From: a bacterium HR28
GTDB lineage: Bacteria; Chloroflexota; Chloroflexia; Thermomicrobiales; Thermomicrobiaceae
Length of the DNA: 64,000 bases
Direction: 5' to 3'
Assembly (NCBI GenBank): GCA_002898255.1
Contig: BEIE01000002.1
Coordinates: 124,001-188,000 of the forward strand
The translations under genes and the position numbers were made by a program. Below are positions 1-9,080 of this stretch, piece after piece (positions within the stretch are counted from its first letter, which is position 1; each line of letters starts with the position of its first letter). A model generated the notes under the pieces. The model did no database searches and was not told the origin of the DNA. It worked only from the letters and a program-made list of their open reading frames with translations.

Positions 1-244
1 CCACTCGCTTCTGGACCGAAGTAATGGCACTCTGCTCCGACCAGCAGCGACACAGCAAACCACGCCCCGGTGGTAATACCCCGGTTCTGCTCGCGCAAAC
101 AGTCATTCCCAGCGGTGCTCCCTGAGCACTGGCTATGAGTACAGTGGCGACGCGTACGTAACGATTTCTTCACCGATTCCGTTTCTCAGTGCCGTATATC
201 GATCCTGGCATGAACGCGTGCGGTGCTCGAATAGGAGGTTACCG

Positions 245-2215
245 ATGGCCAACCGGTTCACCCTACCACTGACCCCTGCCGTCGCTGCCTGGCTCCAGAA
301 GTGCCGCTGGGCCTGTGGTGAGAAGTGTTTCACCGACACCTGCAACCACAGTGAGAACAGCACCTTCGAGGCTATCTTGGCGCAGCGATTGAGTCGCCGC
401 TCGGCTCTCCGCGGTGCCGCGGGTGTCGCCCTCGTCCTCGCCCTCGGCCAAGCAGGGCTCGGTCGTGCCGAGGCCAGTAACCGCGGTCGTCTTACCTTCC
501 GACCGATCACCCTGAACACCGATGACCAAGTCACGGTCCCCGACGGCTATGCTTCACAGGTAGTCATCCGTTGGGGTGACCCGCTCCACCGCTGGGGGCC
601 GGAGTTCCGTCTCGATTCGCAGTCGCCGGAGGCGCAAGCCCAACAATTTGGGTACAACGCTGACTTCGTCGGCTTCTTTCCGTTGCCGTTCCGCTCCACC
701 AGTGCCGCCAACGGCCTCCTCGCCGTAAACCACGAATACACCAACCCCGAGCTGATGTTCCCCAACTACCGCGAGGGCGATCCCGAAGCCTGGCAGGTCG
801 CGGTAGAGCTCGAGGCCCACGGCGTGACCATCATTGAAATCATGCAGCGTGGTCGCGGGAACTGGGTCTACATCCCAGGCTCGCGCTACAACCGGCGCAT
901 TACTGGCACCACACGTATCGAACTCACCGGCCCTGCAGCCGGCTCCGATTGGTTAAAGACAAGCGCAGATCCCACCGGTACCATCGTGTATGGCACCCTC
1001 AACAACTGCGCTGGTGGGAAGACCCCATGGGGTACCCTGTTGACCTGCGAGGAGAACTTCCACCAGTACTTCGGCAATCTTGACGGGCTTGACGCGACCG
1101 ATCCGCGCGTCGCGATCCACAAGCGCTATGGTCTTCCCAGCGGGCGCTCCGAGCGCGTTTGGGAGCGCTTCGACCGCCGCTTTGACATTGCCCGCGAGCC
1201 GAATGAACCCTTCCGCTTCGGCTGGGTCGTCGAGATCGACCCCTACGATCCCACCTTTGTCCCCAAGAAACGGACTGCACTCGGTCGCTTTAAGCACGAG
1301 GCCGCGACCGTAGTCATCAACCGAGATGGTCGCGCCGTGGTGTATTCCGGTGACGACGAACGCTTCGAATACGTCTACAAGTTTGTCAGTGACGGCCGCT
1401 TCGATCCCAACAACCGCCAAGCCAACTTCACTCTCCTCGACCGGGGCACGCTCTACGTCGCTCGATTTAACCCAGACGGCACTGGTGACTGGCTTCCACT
1501 TGTCTACGGCGAAGGTCCGCTCACTGAAGCCAACGGCTTCACCTCTCAGGCCGACGTGCTCATCAACACCCGCCGTGCCGCTGACCTTTTGGGCGCCACC
1601 AAGATGGATCGGCCGGAAGATATTGAGACCAACCCGGTCAATGGTCGCGTCTACATCGTCTGCACCAACAATACCCGTCGCAACTGGAACCAGATCGATC
1701 CAGCCAACCCACGCGGCAACAACCGGCACGGACACATCATCGAACTCATCGAGGCCGACGGTGATTACGCCGCCACGCGTTTCACCTGGGAAATCTTCCT
1801 CTTGTGCGGCGATCCGGCGAACCCGGACGACCTCGTTTTCGCAGCTGGCTTCGATCCGAGCCAAATCAGCCCAATCTCTTGCCCAGACAACATCACCTTC
1901 GATGCCTGGGGAAATATGTGGATCGCAACCGATGGCCAACCTGGCACCTTCCGCCGCAACGACGGCATCTATGCTGTCCCCACTTCCGGTAGTGAGCGCG
2001 GCTACGTGCGCATGTTCCTGAGCGGCCCGCGCGGCTGCGAGATTTGTGGCCCCGAGTTCGCACCCGACTTCCAGACACTCTTCTGCGCAGTCCAGCACCC
2101 CGGTGAGGGCGGCACCTTGACGCAGCCGGTTTCCAGCTGGCCAGACGGCACTGTGCCGCGACCGAGCGTCGTCGCAACCTGGAAGACCACCGGCGATCCA
2201 CGCATCGGGAGTTGA
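245..2215 (+). CDS. phoX: PhoX-family alkaline phosphatase (DUF839), Tat-exported
   Basis: The 656-residue product matches the PhoX/DUF839 family, calcium- and iron-dependent phosphomonoesterases that release phosphate outside the cytoplasm. The diagnostic block NCAGGKTPWGTLLTCEE is present; its Cys (about residue 268) corresponds to the iron-bridging Cys known in PhoX. The N-terminus has a long n-region of about 50 residues, then SRRSALRG and a hydrophobic stretch ending AEA, a twin-arginine signal, which suits a protein that folds with metals before export. The ATG at 245 is chosen because AGGAGG lies 6 bases upstream (233-238); an in-frame upstream start at 218 has no such site. It stands alone, with a strong hairpin just after the stop. 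No Pho-box was identified. Confidence 0.9.
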   Translation: MANRFTLPLTPAVAAWLQKCRWACGEKCFTDTCNHSENSTFEAILAQRLSRRSALRGAAGVALVLALGQAGLGRAEASNRGRLTFRPITLNTDDQVTVPDGYASQVVIRWGDPLHRWGPEFRLDSQSPEAQAQQFGYNADFVGFFPLPFRSTSAANGLLAVNHEYTNPELMFPNYREGDPEAWQVAVELEAHGVTIIEIMQRGRGNWVYIPGSRYNRRITGTTRIELTGPAAGSDWLKTSADPTGTIVYGTLNNCAGGKTPWGTLLTCEENFHQYFGNLDGLDATDPRVAIHKRYGLPSGRSERVWERFDRRFDIAREPNEPFRFGWVVEIDPYDPTFVPKKRTALGRFKHEAATVVINRDGRAVVYSGDDERFEYVYKFVSDGRFDPNNRQANFTLLDRGTLYVARFNPDGTGDWLPLVYGEGPLTEANGFTSQADVLINTRRAADLLGATKMDRPEDIETNPVNGRVYIVCTNNTRRNWNQIDPANPRGNNRHGHIIELIEADGDYAATRFTWEIFLLCGDPANPDDLVFAAGFDPSQISPISCPDNITFDAWGNMWIATDGQPGTFRRNDGIYAVPTSGSERGYVRMFLSGPRGCEICGPEFAPDFQTLFCAVQHPGEGGTLTQPVSSWPDGTVPRPSVVATWKTTGDPRIGS

Positions 2216-2226
2216 ATGACTTTTAC

Positions 2227-2265
2227 CACAGGCGGGAACGGGTACTCCCCTTGTTCCCGCCTGTG
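2227..2265 (+). terminator. Hairpin terminator after phoX
   Basis: A perfect 13-bp inverted repeat (arms 2227-2239 and 2253-2265, 13-base loop) begins 12 bases after the phoX stop. There is no clear T-tract on either side, so it may act as a terminator or as a 3'-end stabiliser. It also lies downstream of the convergent transporter gene. Confidence 0.6.
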
Positions 2266-2327
2266 CCCAGTCCATGACGCCGGGAGTGTTCACTCCCCGA
2301 TACCACCCACGTCTGGTAGCACGCCGG

Positions 2328-3053
2328 TCAGTCCAAGTGGAATGGGGACAGGCTTACGCCATAGTCGAACGTGTCAATTCCCTCAGCGCGCTTCAACGCA
2401 TTCACCACAAGATACGTGAGCGGGGTGGCCACGGCTTCATACGCCGACTTCACCAGCCAGGCAGTCACGATCGTCCGCACCAGGTCTTGTCCCGCCATCG
2501 TGCCCAAAAACGCTACCGTCACGAACACCAGTGAGTCGAGCCCCTGCCCCACCAGTGTCGAGCCGATCGTCCGTATCCAGAGAAACCGGCCTCGCGTCAC
2601 GAGCTTCAGCCGCGAGAGCACCGCCGCATTGGCAAACTCCCCGACCAGATAGGCAAGGAACGACGCCGCCAACAACCGCGGCGTGTAGCCCAGGATGCGC
2701 TCATAGGCCGCCTGGCCGTCCCAAAACGGAGCCGCTGGAAGGTACTGCGTCGCCGTGAAGGCGGCCACCGCTAGCAGGTTGCAGGCAAATCCAAGCCAAA
2801 TCACCAGCCGAGCACGGCGATACCCATACACTTCGGTCAGCACATCGCCGAAGATGTAGGCCAGTGGAAAGACGGTTACCGTTCCGGCCGGAACGTACAG
2901 CCCCCACACATCAACGATTTTCACCGCGACGATATTCGAGGTGATCAGCGTGGTGACGAACAGCGCGGTGATCGCAACGAACCAGCGGCTATACTGTCCC
3001 GGTCCAAGCTCCACCGGTATGTGCCGCGCTTGGTGCTTCGTTTTCCTCTCCAT
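2328..3053 (-). CDS. yhhQ: Queuosine precursor transporter (YhhQ/VUT, DUF165)
   Basis: This is a 241-residue membrane protein of the YhhQ/VUT family (formerly DUF165), which imports queuosine precursors for tRNA wobble modification. Hydrophobic segments follow one another from residue 25 on. The family-typical stretches TLITSNIVAVKI near the first helix, FPLAYIFGDVLTEVYGY and the LVGEFANAAVLSRLK region are visible. I take the ATG at 3053, with GGAGGAG about 13 bases upstream; an upstream in-frame start would add a charged 28-residue tail unlike the family. It converges on phoX. Queuosine transport is known for the family; the exact substrate (preQ0, preQ1 or queuine) cannot be read from the sequence. 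Confidence 0.85.
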   Translation of the reverse strand: MERKTKHQARHIPVELGPGQYSRWFVAITALFVTTLITSNIVAVKIVDVWGLYVPAGTVTVFPLAYIFGDVLTEVYGYRRARLVIWLGFACNLLAVAAFTATQYLPAAPFWDGQAAYERILGYTPRLLAASFLAYLVGEFANAAVLSRLKLVTRGRFLWIRTIGSTLVGQGLDSLVFVTVAFLGTMAGQDLVRTIVTAWLVKSAYEAVATPLTYLVVNALKRAEGIDTFDYGVSLSPFHLD

Positions 3054-3780
3054 CACCTGTCGCGCACTCCTCCCGAACGTCCGACTCTCTCCCTTCGCAG
3101 AGCTCTCCGCTCTTCTCGCCAGCCGAGGATAACTCATCGCGTACAGTGCACTCCCGAGCTGTGCCCGCCTCGCTCACAGTACGAGGCTGGTCATCTCTCC
3201 GAGTTAGTCAAGCCCCACCGCCTCACGGCGCGGTCAGAGGGAGGCGATAGCTCCCCGATGCCCCATCGTTGGCGTCGGCGCAGCGAAGCCAGCGCTAGCC
3301 GTCACCCCACACGGCGGGACGTGGCCCCAACCACGATGCAGAGATCGCCCCTGACAGGAAATGACCACAAGGGGAACAGTCTCACAGTTGGCAGATAGCA
3401 CAGTCGAACGGTAACCGCGCACCGCTGCGTGCAGCGTGCTCCCAGTTGAGTCCGCCTCAACGCACCGGACATCGCCTGCTCCCGCCACACGCCAAGCGTG
3501 CCTGGCGAGTAGAAGCGACTCCTCCCGGGGTACAGCAGGAGAAGGCAACAGCGCTTCCCAAACCCGTGTATTCCTCTTCGAGCTCATTTTTCGTGCTTGG
3601 TCTGAGGCACCTAGGAGCCCCGCAGCGCTGCACAACTGAGGAGCGCAGAGAAGACCGTTCGTGCGGGAACTCCCGTGCGAACCGGTGTCTCCTCGACCTA
3701 CACATCAACCGTTCCAGGACCAGCAATCAACGACGGGTTGTCCACCAGGTGCCGACACGGTGCTGACTCGCATGTCCGGC
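3054..3780. other. Intergenic, no gene recognised
   Basis: About 730 bases lie between the starts/ends of minus-strand yhhQ and ftsH. Open frames here are short, mutually overlapping and without recognisable protein features or ribosome sites. No tRNA-like sequence or strong hairpin was noticed. Confidence 0.5.
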
Positions 3781-5751
3781 TCAACGTTCTCCGGTCGCCG
3801 CCACCGGCTGCTCACCCAGCACTTCGCGGATCTTCTCCGGTCCCACAGTCTCCTCGGCAATGAGGAGCTCTGCCAGTCGGTCCAACTCAGCGCGGTGCTC
3901 GCGCAAGACCCGTTCGGCTCGCGCCATCGCCTCATCAAGCAATCGCCGCACCGCCTGGTCGGCCCGATCGAGCGTGCTCGTCCCGATGCTGTGGTCTTGC
4001 ACAATCTCGCGCCCAAGGAAGACATGCTGTTCGCCAAGCCCCAGATATACCGGCCCGAGCTCCTCGCTCATCCCCCACAGGCCGACCATCCGGCGTGCCA
4101 GCTGTGTGGCTTCCTTCAAGTCGTTCTGGGCACCGGTCGAGACCTCGTGGAAGACCAGCTGTTCGGCCGCTCGGCCGCCCAGCAGTACTGCTAGCCGGCC
4201 GAGGAGTTGGCTCCGCGTGTAGTTGAAGCGATCCTCCTCTGGTGCTTGCACCGTTACCCCTAGTGCCCGGCCGCGTGGCACGATGCTGATCTTGCGCAGC
4301 GGGTCCGATCCTGGGGTGAAGTAGGCCACCACCGCGTGCCCTGCTTCATGGTAGGCCACTAGTCGCCGCTCCTCTTCGCTCATCAGGAGCGAGCGCGTCG
4401 TTCCCAGCAGTACCTTGTCGAGCGCCTCCTCAAAGTCTGATCGGTCGACCACCTGCTTACCCCGGCGCGCCGCAACCAGCGCCGCTTCGTTCACCAGGTT
4501 GGCCAGATCCGCTCCTGAAAATCCAGGCGTCGCCGCTGCCAGCGCATCGAGATCGACGTCAGGTGCAATGGGAATACCGCGAGAATGGATTCGCAGGATA
4601 GCTGCTCGTCCCCGCTTGTCAGGCAACCCCACCATCACTTGCCGGTCGAACCGTCCGGGCCGCAGCAGCGCCGGGTCGAGGACATCCGGTCGGTTCGTCG
4701 CCGCGATCACGACCACGTCAGTGTGCGCCTCGAACCCGTCCATCTCAACCAGCAACTGGTTGAGCGTTTGCTCTCGCTCGTCATTACCGACACCCAACCC
4801 AGCGAAGCGCTGTCGCCCGACCGCGTCGAGCTCGTCGATGAAGACAATCGCTGGCGCTTGCGCCTTCGCCCGCTCGAAGAGATCACGCACCCGGCTGGCA
4901 CCGACGCCAACGAACATTTCGACGAACTCCGAAGCGCTGACGCTAAAGAACGGTACCCCCGCTTCCCCAGCCACAGCACGCGCCAAGAGTGTCTTCCCAG
5001 TGCCTGGCGGGCCAACCAGCAGAACTCCCCGCGGCAGCCGTGCGCCAATCCGGTGGTACTTCGCCGGGTTCTTGAGGAAGTCCACCACCTGCGCCAATTC
5101 CGCCTTTGCTTCCTCCTCGCCCGCGACATCAGCAAACGTCACCTGAGGCCGCTCGACGTCATAGACTCGCGCCCGCGAGCGACCAAAGCTGAACACGTTC
5201 TGCTGCCCGCGGCTCAGGTTGCGCCCAAGCAGGAACAGAAGGCCAATCAGGAAGACGAAAGGCAACACACTCACCAGGAGCGAGGGAAAAGAAATTCCAC
5301 CACTCGGACGCACCTGCACCAACACATCGTGCTGCCGCAAGAGATCCGCAACTTCAGCCTGTGTATTATCTGGAATCACCGTCCGGAACCGCGTCACCGA
5401 TCGCACCTGCGCCGGATCGACGGTATCCGGCACTGGTTCATCCGGCAAAAAGACGTAGCCATTCGCAACCCGCAGTGGCTGAGTGAATTGCCCATCGACC
5501 GTATTCCCTGAGATCGTGGCGCTCGAGACGAGCCCACGTTGGACCACCTCGATGAAGCTCGAGTAGGCCACTTCAGGCTGCGGGCCGGACTGCCCCGGAC
5601 GGAACAATGCGTAGAGGTTGTAGAACAGGATTAGCCCGACAATAATCCACAAAATACCGAACCGCGAGCCAAGTAGGCTGCGGAAGAATCTCCCTACTCC
5701 GTTTCCCTGTCGATCCCGTGGTTCACGCGGTGTGCGATTGCGTTGGTCCAT
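3781..5751 (-). CDS. ftsH: ATP-dependent zinc metalloprotease FtsH
   Basis: The product is a 656-residue membrane-anchored AAA+ protease that extracts and degrades damaged membrane and some soluble proteins. Order: Pro/Arg-rich N-terminus, first transmembrane helix ([19 protein letters not shown]), an extracytoplasmic FtsH-ext region, second helix ([20 protein letters not shown]), then the AAA+ core. The core has Walker A GPPGTGKT near residue 247, Walker [10 protein letters not shown], the SRH region [19 protein letters not shown], and the zinc motif HEAGH near residue 468. The ATG at 5751 has GAGGG 7 bases upstream; extending the frame upstream adds a non-family leader that lacks the usual short cytoplasmic start. 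The gene appears to be transcribed alone. Length and all catalytic motifs are normal. Confidence 0.96.
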   Translation of the reverse strand: MDQRNRTPREPRDRQGNGVGRFFRSLLGSRFGILWIIVGLILFYNLYALFRPGQSGPQPEVAYSSFIEVVQRGLVSSATISGNTVDGQFTQPLRVANGYVFLPDEPVPDTVDPAQVRSVTRFRTVIPDNTQAEVADLLRQHDVLVQVRPSGGISFPSLLVSVLPFVFLIGLLFLLGRNLSRGQQNVFSFGRSRARVYDVERPQVTFADVAGEEEAKAELAQVVDFLKNPAKYHRIGARLPRGVLLVGPPGTGKTLLARAVAGEAGVPFFSVSASEFVEMFVGVGASRVRDLFERAKAQAPAIVFIDELDAVGRQRFAGLGVGNDEREQTLNQLLVEMDGFEAHTDVVVIAATNRPDVLDPALLRPGRFDRQVMVGLPDKRGRAAILRIHSRGIPIAPDVDLDALAAATPGFSGADLANLVNEAALVAARRGKQVVDRSDFEEALDKVLLGTTRSLLMSEEERRLVAYHEAGHAVVAYFTPGSDPLRKISIVPRGRALGVTVQAPEEDRFNYTRSQLLGRLAVLLGGRAAEQLVFHEVSTGAQNDLKEATQLARRMVGLWGMSEELGPVYLGLGEQHVFLGREIVQDHSIGTSTLDRADQAVRRLLDEAMARAERVLREHRAELDRLAELLIAEETVGPEKIREVLGEQPVAATGER

Positions 5752-6290
5752 CGTCGATCCCTCGTAGCGTCGAGCCAGGCTTACGATGTGCGCCTCGGCC
5801 GGTTCTTTCTGATTGTACCTGCCAGGAACCTGACCCGTCCGAACAACGCACGAGGCAGCCGTGAAAAGATCGGCTGCCTCGCACGTGAGGAGGAGATGAG
5901 ACAGGTGTGCGACGGTGGGGCCGGGACACCAACGTGTCGCTCCCGGCACTCAGGAGTATGCCATAACCCCCAGTACGGCGTCTACCACCAATCGTGACCT
6001 TTCCGTTGCAACGAGCCATGGCCGCATCTGGAAGACACCCCCCTCAGCTCCCTCCTGCCCTCGCTCGCCGCGAGCAAGGCACGGGATCAGGTCTACGCTG
6101 GAAAGACGAGCAACTGAGCACATGCCCACGAGGTCACTGACTCTGCCCCGTACCGACACGCTGAAATAGGCGCAGGATCGCACCACAGTAAGCCCTGATC
6201 GAGTGCCTTCCGTGTCGAGTTGTGAACACACCTTGCCAGTCCTGAGCCTGCCGGCAACAAGAGCGCGCGGCCAACCTCGTCACCCGGCCC
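5752..6290. other. Intergenic upstream of ftsH
   Basis: About 540 bases without a supported gene. It holds one strong inverted repeat (5851-5881) and, on the minus strand, a TACAAT -10-like hexamer at 5812-5817 without a convincing -35, a possible ftsH promoter. Confidence 0.5.
5851..5881 (-). terminator. 11-bp perfect hairpin between SnoaL-like gene and ftsH
   Basis: Arms CGAGGCAGCCG (5851-5861) and CGGCTGCCTCG (5871-5881) with a 9-base A-rich loop. On the minus strand the right side continues into TGCGTTGTTC, a weak T-rich tail. It may terminate transcription from the upstream minus-strand operon before the ftsH promoter; alternatively it could be a leader structure. Confidence 0.45.
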
Positions 6291-6704
6291 TCAGGCCAAT
6301 CCGCGCTCGCGCAGCAAAGCAAACAGTCCAGCGAGATCGAAATAGCACGCTTGCCGCACGATGAGGCCATCACGCACCGTAAAGAATGCCGCCATCGGCT
6401 GTGTCACGCGTTCGGTCCCGTGCGTCGCCGTCGCGACGAGCTCCACCGCCACCTCGTCACCGTCCGCGACAAGCGTGCGCACTGCGGCCCAGCTGTCCGG
6501 CCACACCGCCTCGCTCGCCTCCAGGAATGCCCGCAACGCTTCCTTCCCGCGGAGCTCCGTCCCGCCAGGCGTCGGCCCAGGTGCCCACAGCAGAATGTCG
6601 TCCGCACAATAGGCAAGGGCCGACTCTATATCTCCCCGGTTGAGGGCAGCCAGGACAGCCCTCACCACCCTCGCTGGCTCGCGTTCTTGCTCACGTCTCG
6701 TCAT
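6291..6704 (-). CDS. SnoaL-like / NTF2-fold protein
   Basis: The 137-residue protein has the SnoaL-like (NTF2-fold) pattern: an N-terminal helix pair (VVRAVLAALNRGDIESALAYCADD), the GGTELRGKEALRAFLE segment, and beta strands ending VTQPMAAFFTVRDGLIV. Family members include polyketide cyclases, limonene-epoxide hydrolase relatives and many ligand-binding proteins without known reaction; no substrate can be assigned. Its ATG overlaps the stop of the upstream zinc-ribbon gene by four bases (6701-6704), so the two are translationally coupled. It is the last gene of the minus-strand cluster that starts near 8424. Confidence 0.75.
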   Translation of the reverse strand: MTRREQEREPARVVRAVLAALNRGDIESALAYCADDILLWAPGPTPGGTELRGKEALRAFLEASEAVWPDSWAAVRTLVADGDEVAVELVATATHGTERVTQPMAAFFTVRDGLIVRQACYFDLAGLFALLRERGLA

Positions 6705-7363
6705 TCTAATACCGGTTCGAACGTTACCCGCAAAGCTCCCGGCTCGAGTTCCACAGCAACTGGACGTAGGCCAGCCTGTGCGAGCCGTTCGTCCAATGCC
6801 GCTTGCAACCGTGCCGTCACCTGCTCAGCGCTGAATCCGATGCCAAGCGGCCCCTCCACACGCGCATCCCGCAGCACAAAGCGCCCATTTTCCACTGTTG
6901 GTCGCGCACGATACGTCGCGCCAAATCCGTAGACGCGCACATGCACAGCGATGCCCTCGGGGCTGATCTCTGCACGCGGATCGCTCGCTGGACGCAGCTC
7001 GGCCTCGTGTTCGCCGAGCCACCGGTTGAGCTCCGCTTCGCTCACGACGATTGTCTGGCCGCCTACGGTCGCTTCGAACGAGGCCTGCGCTACCGGCGTC
7101 GCCGTGGCGGTCAGATCACTGCCGCCCAACGAGCCCGGAGCGCGCGCCGGTTCGCGCGTCAGAAACGCTGCCGCCGCCAGTACTAGTACCAGTGCCGCGA
7201 TCAGTGTCGTAACACACCCGGCAACGCGTGCTCCGATACCGCGCCGCACGTAGCGATGCCGCCGGACGTGCCGAGAACCGACCGCCTCGCGACGGAACGG
7301 CTGTCCGCAAGCGATACAGACAGGGCCCGGCGGCTGTTCGGCTCCGCAGCTCGGGCAGTACAC
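6701..7363 (-). CDS. Zinc-ribbon membrane protein of unknown function
   Basis: The 220-residue product starts with a GTG codon preceded by a purine-rich GGGGTGAG. Residues 3-19 carry two CxxC pairs (CPSC and CIAC), a cytoplasmic zinc ribbon. A basic linker and one transmembrane helix (about residues 48-70) follow, then an exported domain of about 150 residues. The exported part has a binding-domain-like pattern (SEAELNRWLGEHE, RARPTVENGRFVLRDARV) reminiscent of LmeA/DUF2993-like lipid-binding domains, but this likeness is weak. It overlaps the SnoaL-like gene by four bases and follows the cupredoxin gene after 54 bases. Confidence 0.65.
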   Translation of the reverse strand: MYCPSCGAEQPPGPVCIACGQPFRREAVGSRHVRRHRYVRRGIGARVAGCVTTLIAALVLVLAAAAFLTREPARAPGSLGGSDLTATATPVAQASFEATVGGQTIVVSEAELNRWLGEHEAELRPASDPRAEISPEGIAVHVRVYGFGATYRARPTVENGRFVLRDARVEGPLGIGFSAEQVTARLQAALDERLAQAGLRPVAVELEPGALRVTFEPVLE

Positions 7364-7417
7364 CTCACCCCGACCTCGCCGCTCTCAAACGACCGCCGAG
7401 CAAGGATACCCCACTCG

Positions 7418-7888
7418 TCAGCGCACGATGATACGCCCGACCATCTCCGGGTGGAGCGTACACCAGTATTCGTACGTCCCTGGCTCGCGGAACGTGAACG
7501 AGAACGTCTGTCCCGATTCCAGCAAGCCGCTGTCGAATGCCCCATTCTTCGCCGTCACGGTGTGCGTTGTTGGTGAATCATTCCGCCAGATAACAGTCGT
7601 GCCAGGTGCCACCGTCAGCTCGGCTGACTCGAACCCAAAGTTGACCACACGCACTTCGATCGTCGTTGGACCCGCCCTCGGTGCGACGGTCGGTGTCCCC
7701 GCCAACACCGGCCCGTACCCGGAACGCTCGCTCTCCATCGTCTGCGTTGGTGCAGCAGCAGGTCTATAGCCGTATGATCCTCCGTATGGGTCACCTGAGC
7801 CAGCAGCTGGGTTCGCTTCGTTCGCCTTGCCACATCCGGCGAGTCCCAGTACGGCAAGCAGCAAGAGGACCATCCAGAACCAGCGCAT
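7418..7888 (-). CDS. Cupredoxin (plastocyanin/azurin-like) lipoprotein
   Basis: A 156-residue exported blue-copper protein. The ATG at 7888 has GAGGAG 8 bases upstream and begins a signal sequence with lipobox LGLAGC, so it is probably anchored by a lipid at the outer face of the membrane. After a Gly/Pro/Tyr-rich linker, the C-terminal cupredoxin domain shows all type-1 copper ligands: His in THTVT and the Cys-His-Met set in YWCTLHPEM. It likely carries electrons or binds copper; the partner is not visible here. It sits 11 bases downstream of the CHRD-like gene and probably shares its transcript. Confidence 0.85.
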   Translation of the reverse strand: MRWFWMVLLLLAVLGLAGCGKANEANPAAGSGDPYGGSYGYRPAAAPTQTMESERSGYGPVLAGTPTVAPRAGPTTIEVRVVNFGFESAELTVAPGTTVIWRNDSPTTHTVTAKNGAFDSGLLESGQTFSFTFREPGTYEYWCTLHPEMVGRIIVR

Positions 7889-7899
7889 CACTGCGCTCC

Positions 7900-8424
7900 T
7901 CACCGCCACACTCGCCGCAACGCAAATCCACTCGTGAGCAACAACAGCCCAGCAAGCCCCGCAGCGATCACACCCCACACAGGGAGATTGCGCGATCCTG
8001 CGCCGGTCGCCGGCGCCAGCTGCGCTCGGATCTCCCCGCAGGCCACGTACGTGGTGATCTCCTGCTGCGACTTGTGCACGTTGATCGCGAACTGCCCAGC
8101 TAAGAGCTGGCTGAGCGGCACGTCAACCACCGTCTCCGACCGCCCATTCATCAGACTCTGCAATGGATAGCGTGGCTGCGGGTTGAGGTTGGCACACGTA
8201 CCCTCGTGAATATGCGCCGGCTGTGCCACCCCCGCCGGTGGATTGGAGAGAGTTACTACGACTCGCGTCTGGTTCCCGACCGCTGTCAGGACCGCCGTGC
8301 CTGACTGTCCGGAACCGCTCTGTTCACGCAACGTGATCGTTACCGATTCCTGCGCTGCCGCGGGTAGCGCGAACGTAACGAGCCCCAGCAGTGCGACCAC
8401 AAGTGCACGGATGAGCGTTCGCAT
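7900..8424 (-). CDS. CHRD/SOD-like exported protein with C-terminal membrane anchor
   Basis: The 174-residue product has a cleavable signal peptide (ending PAAAQE), a beta-rich domain and a C-terminal helix (VWGVIAAGLAGLLLLTSGFAL) followed by RRVWR, so it is anchored facing outward. The central motifs AHIHEGTCANLNP, NGRSETVVDVPLSQLLAGQFAINVHKS and VACGEI match the beta-sandwich pattern of CHRD-like and Cu/Zn-SOD-like secreted domains, without a full SOD metal site. AGGAGG stands 6 bases before the ATG at 8424. It is the first gene of a minus-strand group with the cupredoxin gene, which suggests an envelope metal/redox role (inference). Confidence 0.65.
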   Translation of the reverse strand: MRTLIRALVVALLGLVTFALPAAAQESVTITLREQSGSGQSGTAVLTAVGNQTRVVVTLSNPPAGVAQPAHIHEGTCANLNPQPRYPLQSLMNGRSETVVDVPLSQLLAGQFAINVHKSQQEITTYVACGEIRAQLAPATGAGSRNLPVWGVIAAGLAGLLLLTSGFALRRVWR

Positions 8425-8794
8425 CGTTCCCTCCTGTCCGTAGTCGCCGACCGTCTATGAGCAATACGCACGAGCCCCGCGAACGGTTCGTACCCCCGTC
8501 AATCCGATCGCGCTCGTGGCATGAGCTCGAATTCCCAGTCGTGCGCAGTCACGCTGTGCCGGCAATACCTAGCTCTAGCCTTCGGCATTTTGGTGGGGGA
8601 GACACAACCACGGACGCCTCTGCGACAGCCTACTCGGAGATCACACGGCGTTGGGGACACTTGTGTGGCTACAGCCCTACGCTTCGCGGCTTATGAACGC
8701 TTGGCGCCCTCGGTACAGGGAGCCTCCATTCTGTACCCCAAAGCACCCTCTCGCGGCCACCCAGTAATACCGCGACTCCACGTCCTCAAGATGC

Positions 8795-8833
8795 CCAGTT
8801 GCCCAACTGGCTGGGTGCACAGGGAGTGCACCC
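8795..8833. repeat. Two tandem hairpins
   Basis: First hairpin: CCAGTT (8795-8800), loop GCCC, AACTGG (8805-8810). Second: GGGTGCAC (8813-8820), loop AGGGA, GTGCACCC (8826-8833). Both are perfect stems two bases apart. They could be part of a structured RNA or an operator; no T-tract follows. Confidence 0.4.
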
Positions 8834-9029
8834 CGATGGCCCCATGTCCTCCTCGAAGAGTGTCATCCGTACCGCTCACCCTCTCCGAGAGGGACCGTAT
8901 CCACCAGGCAACACCTGGAGCGATGGCTAGTGCACCTGTCGCTGACCTCACGAGCTGGATCTGACACCTCACCTGCGTGCCACAACACCGCCTGCCTCCG
9001 GCCTTCGGTCAGCCAACGACCCTGTCCTG

Positions 9030-9038
9030 TGCTATACT
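9030..9038 (+). promoter_or_regulatory. Extended -10 promoter of map
   Basis: TGCTATACT, that is an extended -10 (TGN before TATACT at 9033-9038), with no good -35. Start of transcription would be near 9045, giving a leader of about 36 bases before the GTG of map. The same TGTGC preceding the -10 is seen at the sigma-factor and livK promoters in this window. Confidence 0.5.
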
Positions 9039-9080
9039 TTCTAGTTGGCCGTATGCTCGGCCACCCGGGAGGATCGACGC

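Larger units (their letters stand above)
8425..9080. other. Divergent intergenic region
   Basis: About 650 bases between the divergent CHRD-like and map genes. No protein gene is supported. It contains two adjacent small hairpins at 8795-8833 and an extended -10 promoter for map at 9030-9038. Confidence 0.5.

Noticed and set aside
953-2293. 446-codon open frame on the minus strand opposite phoX
   Set aside because: Antisense shadow of phoX; no family features, and the phoX frame carries the Tat signal and metal motif.
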